Of a stretch of DNA of 50,636 nucleotides, positions 44,195 to 50,636 are shown piece after piece. Source of the stretch: JANQPX01 sp051010395. Lineage in GTDB: Bacteria > Pseudomonadota > Alphaproteobacteria > Geminicoccales > Geminicoccaceae. The notes under the pieces were generated by a model that was not told the DNA's origin, made no database searches, and saw nothing but the letters and a program-made list of their open reading frames with translations. The DNA lies in the NCBI GenBank assembly GCA_051010395.1, contig JBPCVQ010000524.1, forward strand, positions 1-50,636. Reading direction: 5' to 3'. Within the stretch, counting starts at the first letter, position 1. Every line of letters starts with the position of its first letter. Both the position numbers and the translations under genes were made by a program.

Positions 44195-44713
44195 TTGGTG
44201 ACGCTAAGCACAGTATTGGGCTTCTATCGATCTGATCGAGCTTTGTCTAAGAAGCTCAAAATAACTCTTCTAGTGTTTCGCCTCGCTGTGCGAATGGCGA
44301 TATCTGTCGGGCGAAACAAGTATTCACGGAGCAGTAAGAGCCTGCGACGGTTCTACCTGATATCATCCAATTCTATCGCCCTCTTTCTGAAGAGAACACG
44401 GATCACCTTCTTAGCGAGGTTTCCGAGACGAATTGCTCTTCGAGACATTCGGTCCGGTTTTAGGATCAGTTTCGACGTAGGTCTCTTTGCGCGGCGCGGC
44501 GCGGCAGTTCTGCACCCCGCGCTGTTTTTTGGGGCTGTAGCCCTTCTAGTCATACTGGCATCGATATCCCCAAATCCAAAGAAGATCGATGGGTCTCCAG
44601 TCGTAGAGCCGGCGGCGTCGAAGAAGGACTCCAGGCGCCCTAGCGCCGAATTCAGCATCTCTCTGCCTCCACTGACGCCAGGTCTTCCGGATAAGCGTTT
44701 GACAGTGATGTAA
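44195..44713 (+). CDS. possible single-pass membrane protein, unknown
   Basis: 172 residues, GTG start preceded by AAGGAAGAAGGA, a strong Shine-Dalgarno, which is the main evidence. The N-terminal ~100 residues are very basic (many Arg/Lys: KYSRSSKSLRRFYLISSNSI). One clear hydrophobic segment lies at about 108-126 (LHPALFFGAVALLVILASIS), with a Pro/Ser-rich tail after it. No family was recognised. A non-coding origin cannot be excluded. Confidence 0.4.
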   Translation: MVTLSTVLGFYRSDRALSKKLKITLLVFRLAVRMAISVGRNKYSRSSKSLRRFYLISSNSIALFLKRTRITFLARFPRRIALRDIRSGFRISFDVGLFARRGAAVLHPALFFGAVALLVILASISPNPKKIDGSPVVEPAASKKDSRRPSAEFSISLPPLTPGLPDKRLTVM

Positions 44714-45324
44714 AGCGAGGAATGTGCTCGCCCGGTCGAACGAAATGCATCTCGATCTGCGCGTCTTTGGATATGGGGGCTCGTCAACTTGATGGTGTCA
44801 GCCTGAAAAACGCGCTTTCGGCCCGACTAATGCGGCGGTGAGATCGTTAGTGAAGGCGAGATGTCGATCTCGCTCTCCCATCAAGAATGAGGCACTTAAT
44901 TGGGGTCTTTCTCACTTTGTGTGGAGATCGACGCCAAGGCTTGGCAACATCCTTGCCCGCAAGAGTTCTGCGCCGGCTCGGCCGTACATGGCACGTTTGA
45001 GGCGATCAAACAGGACTGCGTCACTCTCCTTCTTCCAATATAGAGCTCGTTTCGCCTCAACGGCTGGGGCAGGGTATCAACTTGCCGATCATCGACCGGA
45101 TTGAGACGATGTCGATTATCGTCTGGGAAGGCCGAACGTGACCCTCATGGTCTTAGCCTGCCTCTGGCTTCGATGTGTCAGGCTGCTTCGTCAAGCGACT
45201 CTTATCGTCCAATAGGATCTGGTCGATCCCCAACTGACGAGAAGCCAATTCCGTGATCCAATGTCGCTCTGTTTCCTATAGGGATGTGCAACACCAGGAG
45301 TTCGGCATGGAGGCCAGGCGTTGA
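44714..45324. other. gene-free region, nothing recognised
   Basis: No frame in these 611 nt has a convincing start, length or family match. Confidence 0.4.
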
Positions 45325-46314
45325 TCAACTCTCGGCGGCGCGATTAAGTTTCTGTTCCCGATCACAGTAGGGGGGACGATGGATGACCGTGAAATGCTCG
45401 ACCAGAAAGTCGACGAAAATGCGGACTTTATTGGCTAGATATTGTTTGTGTGGATAGATCGTGTAAATGCCGAGGGGCGGTAACGTGATGTCGGTGAGCA
45501 GACGGACCAGCCTGCCATCGGCGATCTCTTTCGTGCACATGAAGCTAGGCAGACGGGCAATGCCGAGCCCCTCGACGGCAGCTTTCAGCACTGCCTCTCC
45601 CTTGTTGACCGTCAAGTTGCCGCTGATACAGATCTGTTGGCAATTGCCCTCGGTATCGATCATCGTCCAGATCTTGGGTTTAGGGCTCAGGCTGTAGATA
45701 ATGCAGTTGTGATCAACGACTTCGTCCGGTGTCTTTGGGTAGCCATGCACGGCGATATAGCGCGGCGCAGCGACCACGAACCGCTCGCTTGTGGCAATGC
45801 GCCTGGCCACGAGAGACGAGTCCTGGAGCTCCGGCGTCACCCGGATAACGACGTCATAACCGGCATCAATGACATCGACGAAATGATCGCTGTAGTCGAT
45901 CTCGACATTCAGATCCGGATAGCGCTCCATGAAGGCTGGGAGAATGCGGTTCAGCTGCATCTGGCCAAAGCTTACTGGGGCACTGATCCTAACCGTTCCA
46001 TGAGGCACTGACTGCAGATGCGTGGTAGCAAGCTCGGCCGCTTCGGCTTCGGCAAGAATGCGCTTGCAATGCTCATTGAAGATCCGCCCTTCTTCGGTCA
46101 GCGCCAGACGGCGCGTCGTTCGATAGAGGAGCCGGACGCCCAGCCATTCCTCGAGTATCGAAACAGCCTTGCTGATCGCCGATCTGGACAGATCGAGTTC
46201 ATCGGCTGCTGCCGTGAAGCTTCCGGCAGCGACGACATGAGCAAATACCGCCATCCTGAATAGATTGTCTATTCGCTTGGTATTGCTCGTGATCGGCGTT
46301 TCCGTTTTGCTCAT
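45325..46314 (-). CDS. LysR-family transcriptional regulator
   Basis: 329 residues from the ATG at 46314 (an ATG three codons earlier at 46323 is equally possible). N-terminal winged HTH: FRMAVFAHVVAAGSFTAAAD, ELDLSRSAISKAVSILEEWL, GVRLLYRTTRRLALTEEG. The effector domain follows with GTVRISAPVSFGQMQLNRIL and AGYDVVIRVTPELQDSSLVA, typical of the CrgA/AaeR-like LysR branch. It would bind a promoter as a tetramer and respond to a small ligand. No adjacent divergent target gene is recognisable, so the target is unknown. Confidence 0.92.
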   Translation of the reverse strand: MSKTETPITSNTKRIDNLFRMAVFAHVVAAGSFTAAADELDLSRSAISKAVSILEEWLGVRLLYRTTRRLALTEEGRIFNEHCKRILAEAEAAELATTHLQSVPHGTVRISAPVSFGQMQLNRILPAFMERYPDLNVEIDYSDHFVDVIDAGYDVVIRVTPELQDSSLVARRIATSERFVVAAPRYIAVHGYPKTPDEVVDHNCIIYSLSPKPKIWTMIDTEGNCQQICISGNLTVNKGEAVLKAAVEGLGIARLPSFMCTKEIADGRLVRLLTDITLPPLGIYTIYPHKQYLANKVRIFVDFLVEHFTVIHRPPYCDREQKLNRAAES

Positions 46315-46323
46315 GTGCCGCAA

Positions 46324-47240
46324 GAATCATGGACTATTTGATTGGCCCAACAATTCTTCTCCCTCTGCTGAATTGAACGCTGTGACGAGAGTTCAAAGTC
46401 GACCAGTCTTTGCGACCAACTGGGGCTTGCATTCGTTCCGTGTTTCGTGACGTCGATCCTGGCGAGATGTCCGTAATTGACTCCGCGGATCTCACAAGGC
46501 TGCATCGGCATCCTCTTCGAGGCGTGGGGCCGTTTCGACACCATAGACCCTTTTGTGCCCGGAGGCATATGAACAGCTACCGGATACACGCAGAAATTCA
46601 CAGGACGTTGATGCGACGGTGATAGACGGATCTCCCTATTTATGGATGCTCCTACATTCAAATAGATGATTGTGCGACCTCGGTATATTGGTGTGCTCGC
46701 CTAGGCAGAGACACCAATTGACAGAGATTCCATCGGATGCTGCTACTAGGGTTCCGAGGGTTTTCGGTTCATGGTTGTGATTCTTGATTGGGTGGCTCTC
46801 TGGGAAAGTCGGATTGGCCATAAGTGGTGTAAGCGATCTAGAAGTGGAGAACAAATGGCAGGAGCCGAGTTCGGGACATCAAGCTGAGGTTATCTTATCT
46901 GGAGCTACGAGGCGAAGTCCTGGCGTTTCTCCATCTCATGGTTTGACTACTTCATTTGCTTCGTACGTGGGAGTACAGGTGGGTCTGCAATCAAAATGTT
47001 ACCTCCCTCGCCAAATGAATTGCCCGATGTGGTCATGCTGCTAGCTGGCAGGCCATGACACCCTCGCAACTACTATGGAGATGCATGACGTCTTTGGAGA
47101 TCCTTCAGGTTTCCGAACATTCCCGATCAGTTTGCTTCGGACGATATGTCGGTTGGATATCGTCAAACCCTAAAGCTTCATTGCTCTTGTGTAGAAATGA
47201 CTTGGCTAAAACATAGCCCCAGAACAGGTGGAGAAACGTA
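46324..47240. other. gene-free region between the LysR and kinase genes
   Basis: A stretch of 917 nt without a supported gene; its only longer frames lack ribosome-binding sites and family resemblance. It should contain the promoters of the LysR gene and of the histidine kinase gene. Visibly less G/C-rich than the rest of the window. Confidence 0.4.
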
Positions 47241-49154
47241 GTGAATATGGATGACTTCACCGAAACACTGCTTGAATCCATCGGCGTGGGTTTGGCAATC
47301 ATCGACCCATCCACCGACAACATTCTCTTCAGCAATCGCCTGTTTGCCACCTGGTTTCCTAAGAAGAGCAATGAGAATCAAACGCTTGGACAAATTTTCA
47401 ATCGACAGGACCTCGACAATTTGGCAGCGCAGGTCACCGAAGATCAACAATTGAATATCGAAATTCCGATCAAGATCAAGCGTCGACCAATAACCCTGGA
47501 ATGCCAATTCTATCGACATAATCACAACAACCAAGATGTCGTCGTCGTTGAATGTAAAAATATTTCAAAGACAAAAGAACTGGAATATATGGTCGAATCT
47601 TATGCAAAATTGCTTGAGACTCAAAATAGAAAGCTAAATCGGGAAAAAATACTCAAAGAAACAATCTTGGAATCTGCTCAGGACTGCATCGTATCGATCG
47701 ATCTTCATGGCAATATTATCGAATGGAATGCTGCAGCAGAACGAACGTTCGGCTATCTGCGAGATGATGTACTGGGCAAACCGATGACCGACCTCATCAT
47801 TCCCTATCATCTGCGCCAAAGGCATATGTCCAGCTTTGAACGCTACTGTCAGAACAAAGACGAAAATATCCTAAGCAAGCGGCTCGAGCTTAGCGCCATC
47901 CGTGCTAATGGGGACGAGTTCCCGATCGAACTTACCATAACCTCGCAGCTTATGGGCTCCAGTCGCATCATCACCGGATTCATCCGAGATATTACTGATG
48001 TCAAAGAATCCGAGAGGCAGCTTCTTCAGGCTCAGAAAATTGAAGCGCTGGGGCAGCTGACGGGTGGTGTAGCCCACGACTTCAACAATATCCTGGCGGT
48101 CATCAAGCTGAATGCGGAGATGCTCGTCGGCGAACTTGCAGATTATTGCCCTCTCACGCAGGAGATCCTGCGAGCGGCTGCGCGGGGCACGGAGATGACC
48201 GAGCGATTGCTGACATTCTCTCGGGAGAAAACTCTTCATTCAACAACGATAAGCCTGAAGCATCTCGTTCGAGAGATGATGACGTTACTTCAGCGGACTC
48301 TCGGTGAAACGATAGAAATCGCTACGGAAATGCAGCCAGGCCTTTGGAATACCCTCGCCGATCCGGGCCAGCTGGAGAGCGCACTTTTAAATCTCGCGAT
48401 CAATGCGCGCGATGCCATGCCCAATGGCGGCAAGCTGACGATCACCTGCACCAACATCCATCTGAATGAGAAAGACGCCGCCAAGCATCCGGAAGCGTCC
48501 GCCGGAGACTTCACGGTGCTGGCCGTCACCGACAATGGCTCGGGCATGTCTCCTGAAGTCAGGAATCGTATTTTCGAACCTTTCTTCACCACCAAGGAAG
48601 TCGGTAAGGGAAGCGGTCTCGGACTCCCGGTAATCCATGGGTTCGTCAAGCAATCGGGCGGACATGTCACAATTGAAAGCGAGGACGGCAAGGGAACGGC
48701 GGCCAAACTCTATCTCCCACGTGACAAGGTCAATCGAACCGAGGCCACGGCCAGCGGCCAGACAGAAGCCCTGATGCAGGGAAATGGCGAGTCGATTCTG
48801 GTGATCGAGGATGATGCCGCCTTCCGCAATGCCGTGTCCTATCTGTTGAGGACATTGGGCTACTCGGTGATCTCGGCAGGGGATGCTGCGAGTGCCTGGA
48901 CGGCTCTGGAGGAGGCGAAAAACATCGATCTTGTCTTGTCCGATGTTATCCTACCGGGAGGGACAAGCGGGCCTGAGTTCTTCAAGAGAGTTAACAAGAA
49001 ATGCCCGAAGCTGAAGGCGATCTTCATGTCCGGATACACGGCCGGCATAGCCGAGCATGACGAAATGCTCGATTTAGGCAGCAAGCTTCTCACCAAACCC
49101 ATAGCAAGCCAGGAACTCGCACAAGCCATTCATCATGCTGTAAGCGAAGAATAG
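47241..49154 (+). CDS. PAS-domain hybrid histidine kinase with receiver domain
   Basis: 637 residues from the GTG at 47241 (an ATG at 47247 is also possible; GGTGGAGAAA lies upstream). Domains: N-terminal PAS-like (about 8-115: LLESIGVGLAIIDPSTDNIL), short coiled coil, second PAS (about 145-265: IVSIDLHGNIIEWNAAAERT, FIRDITDVKESERQL), HisKA with GQLTGGVAHDFNNILAVI (phosphorylated His), HATPase (NLAINARDAMPNGG, VTDNGSGM, GLGLPVIHGFVKQSGG), and a receiver with phosphoacceptor in DLVLSDVILPGG. No membrane segment, so it is cytoplasmic. The signal is unknown; a PAS may bind haem or flavin. It is followed 176 nt later by a truncated globin gene. Confidence 0.92.
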   Translation: MNMDDFTETLLESIGVGLAIIDPSTDNILFSNRLFATWFPKKSNENQTLGQIFNRQDLDNLAAQVTEDQQLNIEIPIKIKRRPITLECQFYRHNHNNQDVVVVECKNISKTKELEYMVESYAKLLETQNRKLNREKILKETILESAQDCIVSIDLHGNIIEWNAAAERTFGYLRDDVLGKPMTDLIIPYHLRQRHMSSFERYCQNKDENILSKRLELSAIRANGDEFPIELTITSQLMGSSRIITGFIRDITDVKESERQLLQAQKIEALGQLTGGVAHDFNNILAVIKLNAEMLVGELADYCPLTQEILRAAARGTEMTERLLTFSREKTLHSTTISLKHLVREMMTLLQRTLGETIEIATEMQPGLWNTLADPGQLESALLNLAINARDAMPNGGKLTITCTNIHLNEKDAAKHPEASAGDFTVLAVTDNGSGMSPEVRNRIFEPFFTTKEVGKGSGLGLPVIHGFVKQSGGHVTIESEDGKGTAAKLYLPRDKVNRTEATASGQTEALMQGNGESILVIEDDAAFRNAVSYLLRTLGYSVISAGDAASAWTALEEAKNIDLVLSDVILPGGTSGPEFFKRVNKKCPKLKAIFMSGYTAGIAEHDEMLDLGSKLLTKPIASQELAQAIHHAVSEE

Positions 49155-49330
49155 TTAGAAGTACCTGGTTGCGTTGACTGGCCAGGCCCTGGAGAGAGAA
49201 GCTTTCAAGACATACGGTCCGATGCACCAAATCCCCTATATGCACGAAATGAGGTCAGATTCGTGCTAGTTGATTGCATGGTCTACGCGGAACGATGCCA
49301 ATTTGTTCGTTGCATGGGAGGAAATAAAAG

Positions 49331-49687
49331 ATGTCCAGTATGTTCGAACGCTATGGTGGTTTCACCAGCGTCAGTAATATCGTCACCAAGTTTTACAATA
49401 AGGTGCTCGATTCAGATACCATAGGTCCATATTTCGACGACGTTGATATGAAATCACTCATCGATCATCAAATAAAGTTTGTCGCTCAGGTGATGGGTGG
49501 TCCCGCGGAATACAATAACGACGTTTTACAGCGTGTCCACGCCGATATGAAAATCGACAGAGAAGTCTATGACGAGGCCAAAGCCCTCCTGAGAGAATCC
49601 CTGGAAGAATTCGGCGTTGAGCCTTCGGATGTCGAGATCGTTCTTGACGATATCGAAGGTCGCTCGTCTTTTATTATCTCGTCTTGA
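49331..49687 (+). CDS. truncated haemoglobin, group I-like
   Basis: 118 residues, the length of group I truncated globins. FERYGGFTSVSNIVTKFYNK starts the A/B helices, DTIGPYFDDVDMKSLIDHQI and KFVAQVMGGPAEYN cover the CD-E region, and VLQRVHADMKIDREVYDEA holds the proximal His (RVHADM). GGGAGGAAAT precedes the ATG. Such globins bind oxygen or NO and can act in NO detoxification or sensing. Adjacent to the PAS hybrid kinase, same strand, with their own ribosome-binding sites; a shared regulatory role is possible but unproven. Confidence 0.85.
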   Translation: MSSMFERYGGFTSVSNIVTKFYNKVLDSDTIGPYFDDVDMKSLIDHQIKFVAQVMGGPAEYNNDVLQRVHADMKIDREVYDEAKALLRESLEEFGVEPSDVEIVLDDIEGRSSFIISS

Positions 49688-49834
49688 TGCTTCTTTCCCA
49701 CGGATGGCACTAATGACGAGAGCAAGCCAATGGTCCCATGAATGAGGATCGCAAATGGACTCGGAGCCTCGTTTGCGTCTCATTCACTGAGGAGGTGCCC
49801 TGAGCAGCCCTATCAGACAGGTCCGGTGTGATTG

Positions 49835-50636
49835 TTAGTGCCTTGTTGGCCTTTGCTCCAGTGGGACGATGGTTTCAGGTGCTGGAGGTCTGTATCCCAA
49901 GGGGCTGTGAGGCCGCTTGGTGTTGTCGTGTTTGCGCCAGCCTTCGATGATGATCTGAGCCTCTTTCAGTGAATAGAAGATCTCTCCATCGAGCAGCTCG
50001 TCTCGCAGCCGGGCATTGAAGCTCTCGACGTAGCCGTTCTCCCAAGGACTTCCTGGCTCGATGAAGGCGGGCGGCCCACGCAGGATGAAGAGGTCGGTCA
50101 GGACATCGATCACGTCGGTCGAGTTCAGCTTTCGCTTCACCCGGATCGTCAGGCATTCTCGGCTGAACTCGTCCAGAATGTTCAATGTGCTGAAAGCTCG
50201 CCCATCGTCTGTCCGACCCATCATCAGTCTTTTGGGGCACGAAGTCATACGACCAGACATGGTTCCGATAGCCTGGCCGCAGACGAACGCAGGATCCGTC
50301 ATTCAGCCAGAGCCGGCCTTTCTTCGGTTGCCTGGAAGGCACCTTCAGCCCCTCGCGCCGCCATAGCCGTTCGATCCGGCCATCGCTGACCTGCCATCCC
50401 GCATCTCTCAACAGAGCTGCGATCCGCCGATAGCCGTAGCGACCATATTGCCGAGCCAACTCGATCATATCAGCCACCAGCCGGTCTTCGTCAGCTCGTC
50501 CGCGTGGGCGATATCGTTGCGTGGAACGATGCTGGCCCAGCACATGGCAAACCCGCCTCTCCGCAACACGAAACTGACAGCGAACCTGGTCGATGCAGGC
50601 ACGGCGGCGCGACGGGCTCAGAAGTTTCCCCGTGCC
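49835..50636 (-). pseudogene. IS3-family (IS51/IS407-like) orfB, broken and cut by window end
   Basis: Minus strand. From the right edge: RRACIDQVRCQFRVAERRVC, VLGQHRSTQRYRPRGRADED, RLVADMIELARQYGRYGYRR, and VWSYDFVPQ with the first catalytic Asp. A frameshift near 50215-50240 moves to DGRAFSTLNILDEFSRECLT and STDVIDVLTDLFILRGPPAF. The segment with the second Asp (normally DNGPEF) is missing; the sequence jumps to IEPGSPWENGYVESFNARLR with the final Glu. RPHSPLGYRPPAPETIVPLE ends it. OrfA lies outside the window. Inactive. Confidence 0.8.

Overview
The window looks like chromosomal DNA of an alphaproteobacterium. Its gene content (an ExoY/WcaJ-type exopolysaccharide cluster, ppk1 next to sixA, an amidase with an AtzG-like partner, a DUF4170-type protein, a BMP-type nucleoside transporter) and its moderately high G+C suggest Rhodospirillales or Hyphomicrobiales. 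That placement is inferred from family recognition, not from a marker gene. No rRNA, tRNA or CRISPR array was recognised.

Layout. 1-4000: an insertion-sequence graveyard (IS630 and IS481 remnants, and an IS66 element gutted by an IS3 element) around a secreted TPR-repeat protein. 4270-13119: a co-directional exopolysaccharide cluster with an initiating phosphoglycosyltransferase, three glycosyltransferases, a Wzx-type flippase and a Wzc/ExoP-type co-polymerase with tyrosine kinase domain. No Wzy polymerase was seen. 13332-16002: L-serine dehydratase, then a secreted cytochrome P460-like protein with an extraordinary Cys-rich Asn-Pro-Cys repeat. 16062-18126: a second IS graveyard (IS66, IS630, IS110). 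18127-21974: ppk1, divergent sixA, and an alpha/beta hydrolase. 22155-26440: an ECF sigma factor with a coiled-coil anti-sigma factor, and a divergent second coiled-coil protein that shares the anti-sigma C-terminal domain, separated by a small membrane protein. 26480-28949: a YaiI-family protein, the amidase and its AtzG-like partner, and a DUF4170-like protein. 29102-37082: a tightly packed nucleoside uptake and catabolism operon (binding protein, ATPase, two permeases, a cytidine deaminase/purine nucleoside phosphorylase fusion, deoC, deoA). 37221-40983: an overlapping operon of a VWA lipoprotein, a sigma-like protein and a membrane protein. 41140-43442: a secreted PIMT-like methyltransferase, an IS110 relic and a YihY/BrkB membrane protein. 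43443-49800: a gene-poor, more A/T-rich stretch with a possible small membrane protein, a LysR regulator, a PAS hybrid histidine kinase and a truncated globin. 49800-50636: a broken IS3-family element running off the window.

How the genes work together. The exopolysaccharide genes encode initiation, sugar addition, export and chain-length control of one polymer. The nucleoside operon imports nucleosides, deaminates cytidine, cleaves purine nucleosides and thymidine by phosphorolysis, and sends deoxyribose phosphate to central metabolism; a phosphopentomutase must lie elsewhere. Two separate envelope-signalling modules, each pairing a sigma-like protein with a membrane partner, are the strongest candidates for little-described systems. 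The NPC-repeat cytochrome and the cytidine deaminase-PNP fusion are the most unusual single proteins. A 24-nt motif covering the stop codons of three unrelated minus-strand genes is an unexplained DNA-level signal.
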